This document shows positions 19,050 to 29,845 of a stretch of 64,000 bases of DNA, in pieces (position 1 is the stretch's first letter; each line of letters begins with the position of its first letter). The stretch lies in assembly GCA_903845935.1 (NCBI GenBank), contig CAIMZI010000036.1, forward strand, positions 1 through 64,000, read 5' to 3'. Source of the stretch: an uncultured beta proteobacterium (GTDB lineage Bacteria; Pseudomonadota; Gammaproteobacteria; Burkholderiales; Burkholderiaceae_C). Below the pieces are notes generated by a model, which worked only from the letters and a program-made list of their open reading frames with translations, was not told the DNA's origin and made no database searches. Both the position numbers and the translations under genes were made by a program.

Positions 19050-21323
19050 ATGTCCACTGCTTCCAGCACCCCCCGCACCCCAGTCCACCGCCTGCAAGTG
19101 GCGACGGTTTTGCACCAGTTTATTGAAGAAAAGGTTCTGCCGGGCACCGGCGTGGACGCGGCAACTTTCTGGCAAGGCTTTGACGCCCTCATCGCCGATC
19201 TGGCACCCAAGAATATTGCCCTGCTGGCCGAGCGCGACCGCCTGCAAACTGAGCTGGATGCCTGGCACAAGGCCAACCCAGGTCCCATCACCGATATGCC
19301 TGCCTACAAGGCGTTTCTGGAAAAGATCGGCTACCTGGTCGAACAGCCAAAAAAGGTGAAGATCACCACGGCCAATGTCGACAGCGAACTCTCCAAGCAG
19401 GCCGGCCCGCAGTTGGTGGTGCCCATCACCAACGCCCGCTACGCTCTGAACGCCGCCAATGCGCGTTGGGGCAGTCTGTATGACGCGCTCTACGGCACCG
19501 ACGTGCTGTCCGAAGACAAGGGCTGCGAGAAGATCGGCAAAAAGGGCGGCTACAACCCCAAGCGCGGCAAAAAGGTCATCGAATACGCACGCAATGTGCT
19601 GGATCGCACTGCGCCGCTCAAAAAGGGCTCGCATGTCGGCTCCACCGGCTACCGCATCAGCAAGACCGGCGAGCTGGTCGTGTCCCTGGCCGAGGGCGGC
19701 ACTTCCAAGCTGAAGGACGCAGCGCAACTGGTGGGCTACCAAGGCGAGGCCAAGGCCCCGACCTCCGTGCTGCTGGCCCACAATGGCTTGCATCTGGACC
19801 TCATCATCAACCGCGACACCGTCATCGGCAAGAGTGATGCCGCCGGTGTCTCCGACCTGGTGTTGGAAGCGGCTCTCTCCACCATCTTGGATCTGGAAGA
19901 CTCCGTGGCCGTGGTCGATGCCGACGACAAGGTGCAGGCTTACGGCAACTGGCTGGGCATTTTGCAGGGCACGCTGACCGAAGAGTTGAGCAAGGGTGGC
20001 AAGACCTTTACCCGTGGCCTCAACCCGGACCGCGTCTACAACGCACCCCAGGCTGAAGTGAGCGGCGCAAGCGCCAAGGACCAAAAGAAGGTCACGCTGC
20101 ATGGCCGCTCGCTGATGTTTCTGCGTAATGTCGGCCACCTGATGACGAATCCGGCCATCCTGTACACGGCAGCGGACGGAGAGGTGCGCGAAATTCCGGA
20201 AGGAATTCTGGACGCCATGGTGACCACCACCATCTCCATGCACGACCTGCAGCGCACCGCCAAGGATGCAGCCGCTGGCAAGGTGCGCAATTCGCGCAAG
20301 GGCTCGGTCTACATCGTCAAGCCCAAGATGCACGGCCCGGCCGAAGTGGCCTTTGCCGACGAGCTGTTTAGCCGCGTAGAGCAGGTGCTGGGCCTGCCGG
20401 CCAGCACCGTCAAGCTCGGCATCATGGACGAAGAGCGCCGCACCTCGGTCAATCTGAAGGCCTGTATTGCCGCCGCAGAGAGCCGCGTCGCGTTTATCAA
20501 CACCGGCTTCCTGGACCGCACCGGCGACGAAATGCACAGCGCCATGCAGGCCGGAGCCATGATCCGCAAGGGCGACATGAAGTCCAGCGCCTGGATCAGT
20601 TCTTACGAGCGCAACAATGTGCTGGTCGGCCTCTCCTGCGGCCTGCGCGGACGGGCCCAAATCGGCAAGGGCATGTGGGCCATGCCGGACCTGATGCGCG
20701 CCATGCTGGAGCAGAAGATCGCCCACCCCAAGGCCGGCGCCAACACCGCCTGGGTGCCCAGCCCTACCGGCGCCACCCTGCACGCCCTGCACTACCACCA
20801 AGTGCTGGTCAGCGATGTGCAAAAGGAACTGGAAAAGATCAACGCCAACAAGGAACGCGATGCGTTGTTGACCGGCCTGTTGACCATCCCCGTCACCGCC
20901 ACACCGAATTGGTCTGCCGCCGAGAAGCAGCAGGAGCTGGACAACAACGCCCAGGGCATTCTGGGTTATGTGGTGCGCTGGGTCGACCAGGGCGTGGGTT
21001 GCTCCAAGGTGCCCGACATCCACAACATCGGCCTGATGGAAGACCGTGCCACCTTGCGTATCAGCAGCCAGCACATGGCCAACTGGCTGCACCATGGCGT
21101 GGTCAGCAAAGAGCAGATCACCGAAACCTTTGAGCGCATGGCCGGCGTGGTGGACCAGCAAAATGCCGGAGACCCGCTGTACCAAAAAATGGCCGGCAAT
21201 TTCGGTACCAGCATGGCCTACCAGGCGGCTTGTGATCTGGTGTTCAAGGGTCTGGAGCAGCCCAGCGGCTATACCGAGCCGCTGCTGCACGCCTGGCGTT
21301 TGAAGGTGAAGGCGGCGGCTTAA
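19050..21323 (+). CDS. glcB: Malate synthase G
   Basis: The 757-residue protein is slightly longer than E. coli GlcB (723). Recognisable segments are [30 protein letters not shown], the acidic loop [17 protein letters not shown], and [17 protein letters not shown]. It condenses glyoxylate and acetyl-CoA to malate for glyoxylate or glycolate use; no isocitrate lyase or glycolate oxidase is adjacent. The promoter region is shared with the divergent CoA-transferase gene (about 107 bases). A long antisense open frame is a composition artefact. Confidence 0.97.
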   Translation: MSTASSTPRTPVHRLQVATVLHQFIEEKVLPGTGVDAATFWQGFDALIADLAPKNIALLAERDRLQTELDAWHKANPGPITDMPAYKAFLEKIGYLVEQPKKVKITTANVDSELSKQAGPQLVVPITNARYALNAANARWGSLYDALYGTDVLSEDKGCEKIGKKGGYNPKRGKKVIEYARNVLDRTAPLKKGSHVGSTGYRISKTGELVVSLAEGGTSKLKDAAQLVGYQGEAKAPTSVLLAHNGLHLDLIINRDTVIGKSDAAGVSDLVLEAALSTILDLEDSVAVVDADDKVQAYGNWLGILQGTLTEELSKGGKTFTRGLNPDRVYNAPQAEVSGASAKDQKKVTLHGRSLMFLRNVGHLMTNPAILYTAADGEVREIPEGILDAMVTTTISMHDLQRTAKDAAAGKVRNSRKGSVYIVKPKMHGPAEVAFADELFSRVEQVLGLPASTVKLGIMDEERRTSVNLKACIAAAESRVAFINTGFLDRTGDEMHSAMQAGAMIRKGDMKSSAWISSYERNNVLVGLSCGLRGRAQIGKGMWAMPDLMRAMLEQKIAHPKAGANTAWVPSPTGATLHALHYHQVLVSDVQKELEKINANKERDALLTGLLTIPVTATPNWSAAEKQQELDNNAQGILGYVVRWVDQGVGCSKVPDIHNIGLMEDRATLRISSQHMANWLHHGVVSKEQITETFERMAGVVDQQNAGDPLYQKMAGNFGTSMAYQAACDLVFKGLEQPSGYTEPLLHAWRLKVKAAA

Positions 21324-21350
21324 AACTGCAGACGCTTCGGGGCAGAGCGG

Positions 21351-22241
21351 ATGGCAGCCCTGTACCTGCTGATAAACCCCCGCGCCGGGGGTGGTCGTGC
21401 AGGGCATCTGTTGCCCGACCTACAACAGTGGGCTGCCGCACGCAGCACCCCCGTCACCTTGCATGTGGCAGGCGCAGTACCTGACACCCTGGCCTGGCTG
21501 GACAGCGTGCCACGCGGCGCCACCGTGGCGCTGGTGGGTGGCGACGGCACCGTCAACCAGATGCTGCCCGGTTTTCTGGCCAGGGACCTGTGCCTGGCCC
21601 TGATTCCGCAAGGCAGCGGCAATGATGTGGCGCGCGCACTGGGCGTAGCCGGCTTGCACTGGCGCAAGGCACTGGAGTTTGCCCAGCACGCCACGCCCCA
21701 ACCCATGGATGTGGGCTGGGTGCACACTACCGCGCAGACGCGCCCGTTTCTGTCCAGCCTGACGGTTGGTTTCGATTCCGCAGTCGGCTTTAAGGCCCTG
21801 AACGGCCCGCGCTGGCTGCGTGGCCTGCCGCGCTACCTGTTGGCCACCCTGCGGGAACTTTCGGCCCTGCAGACCTGGGACATGCAGATCACGCTGGATG
21901 GCGAGCCGCTGCACAGCGGCGCCACTTTGTTTGCCTCCACGCTCAACACCCCCACCTACGGCAGCGGCATGCCGGCCGTGCCACATGCGCAGATCGACGA
22001 CGGCGAGCTCGATGTGCTGGTGGCCGGTGAATTCAACTCGCTGCAAACCCTGCTGATGCTGCCGCGCCTGCTCATGGCGCTGCACCTGGGCCACCCGCGC
22101 GTGCGGACCCGGCGCTTCAAAACCATGGACATCTGCTCTGCGCAACCCCTGCCGCTGGCCACCGACGGGGAATATGTGGGTGAGGCAAACTCGGTCACTG
22201 TGCAGGTGGACCCGGGCGCGCTGCGGGTCATTCGCCCTTAA
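21351..22241 (+). CDS. Diacylglycerol kinase-like lipid kinase
   Basis: The 296-residue protein has the catalytic signature LVGGDGTVNQMLPG near residue 65, with the upstream phosphate loop LLINPRAGGGRA and the downstream IPQGSGNDVARALG. These are typical of the YegS/BmrU group of soluble lipid kinases. It probably phosphorylates diacylglycerol, sphingosine-like or phosphatidylglycerol lipids at the membrane; the acceptor is unknown. It follows glcB by 27 bases on the same strand, but a functional link is not evident. Confidence 0.9.
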   Translation: MAALYLLINPRAGGGRAGHLLPDLQQWAAARSTPVTLHVAGAVPDTLAWLDSVPRGATVALVGGDGTVNQMLPGFLARDLCLALIPQGSGNDVARALGVAGLHWRKALEFAQHATPQPMDVGWVHTTAQTRPFLSSLTVGFDSAVGFKALNGPRWLRGLPRYLLATLRELSALQTWDMQITLDGEPLHSGATLFASTLNTPTYGSGMPAVPHAQIDDGELDVLVAGEFNSLQTLLMLPRLLMALHLGHPRVRTRRFKTMDICSAQPLPLATDGEYVGEANSVTVQVDPGALRVIRP

Positions 22242-22300
22242 TACGTGGTACGAATGGCGCTCGTAACTCTGGCTGCTCCGGGCATAGGCACAATAGAGCC

Positions 22301-23794
22301 ATGCCCATACGCCCTCCCTTTATTGCGCCCGAAAAATTCACCAACGCCGACCAGGCTCTGGCCCAGGTAAGCCGGATTTATGAGGGCAGCATTGCCCACC
22401 TGCGCGCCACCATGCAGCGCTTTGTTGCCGGCGATGACAGCATGGACCATGTGCGCGCCTGCTATCCGATGGTGCGTATCCACACCGCCACGGTCTCGCG
22501 CGCCAGCACCGCCGACATTGCCCGCCTGAGCTTTGGCTTTGTGGCCGGGCCCGGCCGCTTCGAGACCACGCTGACCCGCCCCGAGCTGTACCACGAGTAC
22601 TACCTGACCCAGTTTCGTCTGCTGCTGGAAAACCACGGTGTGGAGTTGGAGGTGTGCACCAGCTCGCAGCCGATCCCGGTGCACTTCTCGTTTGCCGAGC
22701 ACGACCATATGGAAGGCAATATGCCGTCCGAGCGGCGAGCGCGCATGCGCGATGTGTTTGACTTGCCCGACCTGGCCGCCATGGACGACGGCATCGCCAA
22801 CGGGACCTACACGCCACGTCCGGGCGACGCGCTCCCTTTGGCCCTGTTTACCGCACCGCGCGTGGACTACTCGCTGCACCGCCTGCGCCATTACACCGGC
22901 ACCGGCCCGGAGCACTTCCAGAACTTTGTGCTGTTCACCAACTACCAGTTCTATATAGACGAATTCATTGCCCTGGGACGCGCCGCCATGGCCGATCCGG
23001 ATAGTGAATACGTGGCCTTTGTCGAGCCCGGCAATATGGTGACGCGCCGCGCAGGCCTGCCCGCACAGCCCGCCGATGCCCTCGGCAAAGAGCCGCCCAG
23101 ATTGCCGCAAATGCCGGGCTACCACTTGGTACGCGAAGACTGCATGGGCATCACCATGGTGAATATCGGCGTCGGCCCGGCCAACGCCAAGAACATCACC
23201 GACCACATTGCCGTGCTGCGCCCGCACGCCTGGATCATGCTGGGCCACTGCGCCGGCCTGCGCAACACCCAGCAACTGGGCGACTATGTGCTGGCCCATG
23301 GGTACGTGCGAGAGGACCATGTGTTGGACGAGGAGCTGCCGCTGTGGGTGCCGATCCCGGCATTGGCCGAGATTCAGGTGGCGCTGGAGCAGGCCGTAGC
23401 CGACGTGACCCAGGTCCAGGGCGCGGCACTCAAAAGCATCATGCGCACCGGCACCGTGGCCAGCACCGACAACCGCAACTGGGAGTTGCTGCCCGACAAC
23501 CAGGCAGAGCGCCGCTTCAGCCAGAGCCGTGCCGTGGCGCTGGATATGGAAAGCGCCACCATTGCCGCCAATGGTTTTCGCTTTCGCGTGCCCTACGGTA
23601 CCCTGCTGTGCGTGAGCGACAAACCGCTGCACGGCGAGATCAAACTACCGGGCATGGCCAACCATTTTTACCGCGAGCGTGTGGACCAGCACCTGCGTAT
23701 CGGCATTCGTGCGCTGGAGTTGTTGCGCCAACAGGGCGCAGACCAGCTGCACAGCCGCAAGCTGCGCAGCTTTGCCGAAGTGGCATTCCAGTAA
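22301..23794 (+). CDS. amn: AMP nucleosidase
   Basis: The 497-residue protein resembles E. coli Amn (484). Its N-terminal alpha/beta domain includes FVAGDDSMDHVRACYPMVRI. Its C-terminal nucleoside phosphorylase-like domain has VNIGVGPANAKNITDHIAVL, the MLGHCAGLR loop and the substrate-binding VALDMESATIAANGFR. It hydrolyses AMP to adenine and ribose-5-phosphate, trimming AMP pools. The stop is one base from that of the convergent purT gene. Confidence 0.95.
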   Translation: MPIRPPFIAPEKFTNADQALAQVSRIYEGSIAHLRATMQRFVAGDDSMDHVRACYPMVRIHTATVSRASTADIARLSFGFVAGPGRFETTLTRPELYHEYYLTQFRLLLENHGVELEVCTSSQPIPVHFSFAEHDHMEGNMPSERRARMRDVFDLPDLAAMDDGIANGTYTPRPGDALPLALFTAPRVDYSLHRLRHYTGTGPEHFQNFVLFTNYQFYIDEFIALGRAAMADPDSEYVAFVEPGNMVTRRAGLPAQPADALGKEPPRLPQMPGYHLVREDCMGITMVNIGVGPANAKNITDHIAVLRPHAWIMLGHCAGLRNTQQLGDYVLAHGYVREDHVLDEELPLWVPIPALAEIQVALEQAVADVTQVQGAALKSIMRTGTVASTDNRNWELLPDNQAERRFSQSRAVALDMESATIAANGFRFRVPYGTLLCVSDKPLHGEIKLPGMANHFYRERVDQHLRIGIRALELLRQQGADQLHSRKLRSFAEVAFQ

Positions 23795-23795
23795 A

Positions 23796-25055
23796 TCACA
23801 CCGCGCGCGGCTTGACCTTGCTGGCCGCCAGCTTGGCGTTGCTGCGTGCCACTTCCACATCGGCATCAAAGGCCAGGGCCACGCCCATGCGGCGCTTGGT
23901 GAAGCTCTCGGGCTTGCCAAACAGGCGAATGTCGGTGTTGGGCACGCGCAGCGCCTCGGCCACACCGTCAAACACAATGCCTTGGGCCTCGACACCGCCG
24001 TAGATGACGGCACTGGCACCGGGACTGCGCAGCGCGGTGTTCACCGGCAGGCCCAAAATAGCGCGGGCATGCAGTTCAAACTCGCTTTGCACCTGGGTGG
24101 TCAGGGTGACCAGACCGGTGTCGTGCGGACGCGGGCTCACCTCGCTGAACCACACCTGGTCGCCCTTCACAAACAACTCCACACCAAACAAACCCAAGCC
24201 ACCGGGCTGGCCGTCGTGGCCCAGCCCCAGGTTGTCCGTCACGGCCTTGGCAATCTGGCGCGACAGCTCCAGCGCCGCAATGGGCATGGGGTGCGGCTGC
24301 CAGCTTTCCACGTAGTCACCGCTGACCTGGATGTGGCCAATCGGGTCGCAGAAATGGGTTTCTATGCTGCCGTCGGCGCCGCGTGCGCGCACCGTGAGTT
24401 GGGTGATTTCGTAGTCGAAGTCAATAAAGCCTTCCACGATGACGCGGCCATGGCTGACCCGGCCACCGGCCATGGCGTAGTCCCAGGCTTTTTGCACGTC
24501 GGCGGGGCCATCGATCTTGCTTTGACCCTTGCCGGACGAACTCATCACCGGCTTGACCACGCAGGGGTAGCCAATGCCGGGCTTGCCGTCCACACCATCC
24601 ACCGCCGCTTGCAACTCAGCCAGCGAATCACAAAACTGGTAGGGGCTGGTGGGCAGGCCCAGCGTTTCGGCTGCCAGGCGGCGAATGCCTTCGCGGTCCA
24701 TGGTCAGGCGAGCCGCGCGTGCCGTGGGCACCACGCGCACCGTGCCTGCAGCCTCCAGCGCCTCCAACATGGGGGTGGCAATGGCTTCAATTTCGGGCAC
24801 AACCAGCAGCGGCTTCTCCGCTTCAATCAGGGCCTTGAGTTGTTCCGGGTCGCTCATGGTGATGGTGCGCGCATGGTGGGCCACCTGCTGACCGGGGGCG
24901 TTGTCATAGCGGTCCACGGCAATGGTTTCCACGCCCAGGCGCTGCAAGGCAATCAGCACTTCTTTGCCCAGTTCACCGCTGCCCAGCAGCATGACTTTGG
25001 TGGCATTGGCGGTCAAGGGCGTGCCAAAGGTGATGGCGGGGGTAGGGGTGGTCAT
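23796..25055 (-). CDS. purT: Formate-dependent phosphoribosylglycinamide formyltransferase
   Basis: The 419-residue ATP-grasp enzyme has the N-terminal motif [22 protein letters not shown], the central ATP loop [16 protein letters not shown], and the C-terminal metal site [25 protein letters not shown]. It formylates GAR using formate and ATP in purine synthesis, an alternative to folate-dependent PurN. The ATG at 25055 gives the family N-terminus; a longer frame upstream is not conserved-looking. It is convergent with amn, an AMP-degrading enzyme, and divergent from an ABC exporter. Confidence 0.96.
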   Translation of the reverse strand: MTTPTPAITFGTPLTANATKVMLLGSGELGKEVLIALQRLGVETIAVDRYDNAPGQQVAHHARTITMSDPEQLKALIEAEKPLLVVPEIEAIATPMLEALEAAGTVRVVPTARAARLTMDREGIRRLAAETLGLPTSPYQFCDSLAELQAAVDGVDGKPGIGYPCVVKPVMSSSGKGQSKIDGPADVQKAWDYAMAGGRVSHGRVIVEGFIDFDYEITQLTVRARGADGSIETHFCDPIGHIQVSGDYVESWQPHPMPIAALELSRQIAKAVTDNLGLGHDGQPGGLGLFGVELFVKGDQVWFSEVSPRPHDTGLVTLTTQVQSEFELHARAILGLPVNTALRSPGASAVIYGGVEAQGIVFDGVAEALRVPNTDIRLFGKPESFTKRRMGVALAFDADVEVARSNAKLAASKVKPRAV

Positions 25056-25179
25056 GGGTCCAGCGCGTTGCCGCGTCCAAAAAGGTGAAAAAGAAGCAAG
25101 AATAAGTGATTTGAAGCGCATGCCAAGGTCAAGTTTCCACTGCGGGCACAAGCAGCGGCCCTGCGCCACAATAGCGCGC

Positions 25180-26099
<920 letters not shown>

Positions 26100-26103
<4 letters not shown>

Positions 26104-26927
26104 TGAGCACTTCCACAACCGCTCCATCCGTTTGGGCCGCACCTCGCATCACGCTGCGCTTCTGGCCGGTGTTCCTGCGCAACCTGCTGGTCTGGCGCAA
26201 ACTGGCGATTCCCAGCCTGGTCGGCAACATCGCCGAGCCGCTGATGTGGCTGGTGGCCTTCGGCTACGGCATGGGCGCGCTGGTTGGCAAGATCACGCTG
26301 CAGACGCCGGATGGCGCGGTGGCCGTGCCCTACATCCTGTTTCTGGCCAGTGGCTCCATCTGCATGAGCGCCATGCAGGCGGCGTCCTTCGAGGCGCTGT
26401 ACTCGGCCTTCTCGCGCATGCATGTGCAGAAAACCTGGGACGGCATTTTGAATGCGCCGGTCGGTCTGGACGACATCGTGTTTGCCGAAATGCTGTGGGC
26501 CGCCTTCAAGGCGCTGTTCACGGTGACCGCCATCATCGGAGTCATGCTGGCGCTGGGAATCACGCACTCACCCAAGATCCTGCTGGCCTGGCCGATCCTG
26601 TTGGGCGTCGGTGTGACCTTTAGTTGTATGGCACTGGTATTTAACGCCATGGCCAAGGGCTATGACTTTTTCACCTACTACTTCACGCTGTTCCTGACGC
26701 CGGTGATGTTTTTGAGCGGCGTGTTTTTCCCGCTGGAGCAGTTGCCCGAGAACGTGCGTCTGGTGGCTGCCTGGCTGCCCCTGGCCAGTGCCGTGGCCTT
26801 GGTGCGCCCGCTCTTCATGGACCAGTGGCCGCAGGATGCCGCCCGCCATCTGCTGGTGCTGGCGACCTACGCCAGCGTGTCGTTCTGGATTGCGCTGGCG
26901 CTGACGCGTAAACGATTCAGGAAGTAG
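26100..26927 (+). CDS. ABC-2 type permease (NodJ-like family)
   Basis: The 275-residue protein has six predicted membrane helices and the ABC-2 signature in VMFLSGVFFPLEQLPENVRLVAAWLPLASAVALVRPL. It should dimerise and work with the preceding ATPase as an exporter of a lipid, polysaccharide or small molecule. The first two codons are both ATG (26100 and 26103), the first overlapping the ATPase stop. The name NodJ reflects family only. Confidence 0.92.
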
Positions 26928-26954
26928 AGGTGAAAGGCAAGGATTAACCGGTAG

Positions 26955-26974
26955 TTGTACAATAAACCGTACAA
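26955..26974 (+). promoter_or_regulatory. Operator candidate of the yefM-yoeB pair
   Basis: A perfect palindrome TTGTACAA (26955-26962) is followed by a half-site GTACAA at 26969-26974. YefM-YoeB operators in E. coli also use a TGTACA core. The palindrome overlaps a -10-like TACAAT at 26958-26963, about 27 bases before the antitoxin GTG, so binding would block transcription. Confidence 0.6.
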
Positions 26975-26989
26975 ATCAGGAGCAACACC

Positions 26990-27241
26990 GTGGATGCCAT
27001 TACCTACTCTTCTGCCCGCGCCAACCTTGCAAACACCATGGATCGGGTCTGCAATGACCACGAGCCACTGATCATCACCCGCAATGGGGATCAGTCAGTC
27101 GTCATGCTGTCTCTGGAAGACTTTCAGGCGATGGAAGAGACTGCCTACCTTTTGCGCAACCCTGCCAACGCCAAGCGCCTGCTCGCTGCCGCCAGCCAAC
27201 TCAGCGCCGGAAAGGGCGTGCCGCGGGAGCTGACTGAATGA
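26990..27241 (+). CDS. yefM: Type II antitoxin, YefM/Phd family
   Basis: The 83-residue protein starts at a GTG (26990) with AGGAG 9 bases upstream and reads MDAITYSSARANLANTMDRV, the YefM DNA-binding N-terminus. It continues with the VVMLSLEDFQAMEETAYLLR linker and a C-terminal toxin-binding tail. It should neutralise YoeB and repress the operon through the adjacent palindromes. The stop overlaps the toxin start by four bases (ATGA). The 62-base gap from the ABC permease suggests its own promoter. Confidence 0.93.
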   Translation: MDAITYSSARANLANTMDRVCNDHEPLIITRNGDQSVVMLSLEDFQAMEETAYLLRNPANAKRLLAAASQLSAGKGVPRELTE

Positions 27242-27492
27242 AGCTGATTTTTGCGGATGAGGCTTGGGACGACTACTTGTATTGGCAAAAGCAAGATCGC
27301 CGTATGGTGGAGCGCATCAACAAGCTGATTCAGGAGACACAGCGCGACCCTTTTAACGGCGTCGGCAAACCCGAGCCGCTAAAGCATGCGCTTGCCGGAT
27401 TTTGGTCGCGCCGAATCACCGACGAACACCGCATGGTCTACAAGATGGAGGATGGGGCATTGCTGATCGCCCAGCTGCGCTATCACTACTGA
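27238..27492 (+). CDS. yoeB: Type II toxin, YoeB mRNA interferase
   Basis: The 84-residue protein has the exact E. coli YoeB length. All its catalytic positions are present: Glu46, Arg65, His83 and the terminal Tyr84 (ending RYHY), together with LKHALAGFWSRRI. YoeB cleaves mRNA in the ribosomal A site. The intact catalytic residues suggest a working toxin, held by the overlapped yefM. No degradation or frameshift is seen. Confidence 0.95.
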   Translation: MKLIFADEAWDDYLYWQKQDRRMVERINKLIQETQRDPFNGVGKPEPLKHALAGFWSRRITDEHRMVYKMEDGALLIAQLRYHY

Positions 27493-27605
27493 AGCAGTCC
27501 GCAAAGCTGCGTCAGGCCTGGGCGACACCGTGCGCTGCAAACTCCATGTCAGCCAGCTGCGGCATGATGACGGCATAACTATTCCTACAAAAGTACGGAG
27601 ACCGC

Positions 27606-28358
27606 ATGAGACTGGCATTGATGTCCGATATCCACGGCAATATCCAGGCACTGGATGCCTGCTTGGAGCACGCCCGCCAACAGCGCGCTCAGCGCTTTGC
27701 CTTTCTGGGCGATCTGGTGGGTTATGGCGCCGACCCCGGCGCGGTGCTGGAGCGCGTCATGCAGCTCGCCGAAGAGGGCGCCATCGTGCTCAAGGGCAAC
27801 CATGACGAGATGGCCGTGCACCCACCGGCCGAGGTCAAGAATGTGGGCAGCAGCACCGCCGCCTGGACGCACAGCCAGCTCAGCGACGTGCAACGCGCCT
27901 GGCTGGACGCCCTGCCGCTGACAGCGCAGATCGAAAAAATTCTGTTGGTGCATGCCAGCCTGGACGGCCCGGAACTCTGGCGCTATGTCTACGATGAGCG
28001 CGCCGCCACCGCCAGCCTGGACGCCGCTGCCGACTTTCCCGGCGTGCGCTATGTGTTCGGTGGCCATGTGCATGAGCAAAGCCTGTACTACCGGGGCTCC
28101 ACGGCCAGCCTGATGAAATTCAAACCCCAGCCCGGCGTGGCCGTTCCGGTGCCCAGCCATCGCCAGTGGTTGGCCACGGTAGGTTCGGTCGGCCAACCGC
28201 GCGACGGCAAACCCGAGGCCATGTACGCGCTGATCGACACCGAGCGCTGGCAGCTCACGTTTCACCGCGTGGCCTACGATTACGCCGCCGCTGCTTGGGC
28301 GATACGCGCGGCCGGCCTGCCCAACTTCTTTGCCGACCGGCTGGAGAAGGGACTATGA
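27606..28358 (+). CDS. Metallophosphoesterase (calcineurin-like)
   Basis: The 250-residue protein shows the dinuclear metal motifs in order: SDIHGN at residues 7-12, FLGDLVGYGADP near 36, GNHD near 65, a His in VHASLDG, and GGHVHEQ near 157. This is the YfcE/PrpE-like class that includes diadenosine tetraphosphatases and protein phosphatases. There is no signal peptide, so it is cytoplasmic. Its stop overlaps the start of a Ser/Thr kinase by four bases, so a kinase-phosphatase pair is a reasonable inference; the substrate is not proven. Confidence 0.9.
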   Translation: MRLALMSDIHGNIQALDACLEHARQQRAQRFAFLGDLVGYGADPGAVLERVMQLAEEGAIVLKGNHDEMAVHPPAEVKNVGSSTAAWTHSQLSDVQRAWLDALPLTAQIEKILLVHASLDGPELWRYVYDERAATASLDAAADFPGVRYVFGGHVHEQSLYYRGSTASLMKFKPQPGVAVPVPSHRQWLATVGSVGQPRDGKPEAMYALIDTERWQLTFHRVAYDYAAAAWAIRAAGLPNFFADRLEKGL

Positions 28359-29827
28359 AATTGCTGGAACCCGGTACCCTGCTGGACGGCTTCGCGGTGG
28401 AGGAATGCATACACTCCGGCGGCATGGCGCACATTTACCAGGTGCGTTACGCCGATGGCAGCCCCGGCCCCGGCTTTCCCATGGCCATGAAAATTCCGCG
28501 TATGACGGCCGGCGACGGCGCCGAAAACATCGTCAGCTTCGAGGTCGAGAGCCAGATCATGCAGGTGCTGACCGGCAGCCATGTGCCGCGCTTTGTCGCT
28601 GCCGGTGACCTCAGCCGGGTGCCTTATCTGGTGATGGAATATGTGCATGGCCGCACCCTGCAGCACTGGCTGGACGCCGAGATGCCGCCTTCAGTGGGCG
28701 AAATTGTGCATCTGGGCGTGGCCATGGCGCACGCCGTGCATGCCCTGCACCAGCAGAACACCGTGCATCTGGACCTCAAACCCGCCAATGTGCTGATCCG
28801 CGACGATGACAGCGCCGTGCTCTTGGACTTCGGCCTGTCCTGCCACGCTCATTACCCCGACCTGCTGGCCGAGCAGTTGCGCAAGGCCATAGGCTCGCCC
28901 GCCTGGATCGCACCCGAGCAGGTGGTGGGCGTGCGCGGCGACCCCCGCAGCGACCTCTTTGCCATTGGCGTCATGCTCTACCAACTCTGCACCGGCGAGC
29001 TGCCCTTTGGCGAACCGCAGACCGCAGGCGGCATGCGCCAGCGCCTGTGGATGGACCCGCCGCCGCCGCGCAAACTCAAGCCCGAGCTGCCGCCCTGGCT
29101 GCAGGAGGTGGTGATGCGCTGCCTGGAGCCCGAGGCTGCGCAGCGCTACCCCTCGGGCGCACATCTGGCGTTTGACCTGTCCAACCCGGACCAGATCTGC
29201 GTCACAGAACGCGGCAACAAGCTCACCGGCACGCGTTTTCGCACCCACTTCAAGCGCTGGCTCAAGGCTGCGGGCATGCATTACCAGCCCAGCCCCATGG
29301 CCTCGCAGCAGATTGAAGAAGTGCCCATCGTGATGGTGGCCGTGCCACACAAGGACGTGACCGACGCCACGCTGTATTCCCTGCGCCAGGCGGTGGCGCG
29401 TTCCCTGGGCACGCGGCCCGGTGCCCGCCTGGCCTGCGTCACCATCATTTCGTCCAGCCAGACCAGCGCCTCCGAGGAGCACAAGAGCGAATCCACCGTA
29501 CACCGGCGCTACCTGACCACGCTGCGCCAATGGGCCCAGCCGCTGGACCAGCCGGGCCAGCAAATGTCCTTCCATGTGCTGGAGGCCAGCGACGTGGCCC
29601 AGGCCATCCTGGACTATGCACGCGGCAACAAGGTCAGTGTGATCGTCATGGGTGCAGCCACCCACGGGCTCAAGACCCAGCGCTTTGTCGCCACCGTGCC
29701 GATCAAGGTGGCCATGGACGCGCCCTGCACCATCATTCTGGTCAAGCAGGCACTGCCCTTTGAACTGCTGGGCGACGCAGCATCGCAGGCCGGCCCAAGC
29801 GGAGCCGACTCGGATCCCGAGGCTTGA
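28355..29827 (+). CDS. Ser/Thr protein kinase fused to a UspA-like domain
   Basis: The 490-residue protein has a full Hanks kinase domain: glycine loop HSGGMAH at 20-26, Lys46 in AMKI, catalytic Asp140 in HLDLKPAN, Asp158 in DFGLS, then SPAWIAPEQ. From about residue 320 a universal-stress-protein-like alpha/beta domain follows, with VPIVMVAVP at its start and VIVMGAATHG plus TIILV at its end. The usual UspA nucleotide motif is degenerate. No membrane helix is present, unlike PknB-type receptors. GGAGAAGG precedes the ATG, which overlaps the phosphoesterase stop (ATGA). Regulation of central metabolism or stress is possible; targets are unknown. Confidence 0.9.
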   Translation: MKLLEPGTLLDGFAVEECIHSGGMAHIYQVRYADGSPGPGFPMAMKIPRMTAGDGAENIVSFEVESQIMQVLTGSHVPRFVAAGDLSRVPYLVMEYVHGRTLQHWLDAEMPPSVGEIVHLGVAMAHAVHALHQQNTVHLDLKPANVLIRDDDSAVLLDFGLSCHAHYPDLLAEQLRKAIGSPAWIAPEQVVGVRGDPRSDLFAIGVMLYQLCTGELPFGEPQTAGGMRQRLWMDPPPPRKLKPELPPWLQEVVMRCLEPEAAQRYPSGAHLAFDLSNPDQICVTERGNKLTGTRFRTHFKRWLKAAGMHYQPSPMASQQIEEVPIVMVAVPHKDVTDATLYSLRQAVARSLGTRPGARLACVTIISSSQTSASEEHKSESTVHRRYLTTLRQWAQPLDQPGQQMSFHVLEASDVAQAILDYARGNKVSVIVMGAATHGLKTQRFVATVPIKVAMDAPCTIILVKQALPFELLGDAASQAGPSGADSDPEA

Positions 29828-29845
29828 GGCCCGGCACTGGCATCA

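Noticed and set aside
18963-21407. Open frame of 814 codons on the minus strand opposite glcB
   Set aside because: It lies wholly over the well-supported malate synthase gene. Its composition (runs of His, Gln, Gly and Val) is the complement of GC-rich coding sequence, and no motif is recognisable.
22238-23632. Open frame of 464 codons on the minus strand opposite amn
   Set aside because: Antisense shadow of AMP nucleosidase; His/Gly/Gln-rich composition and no motif.
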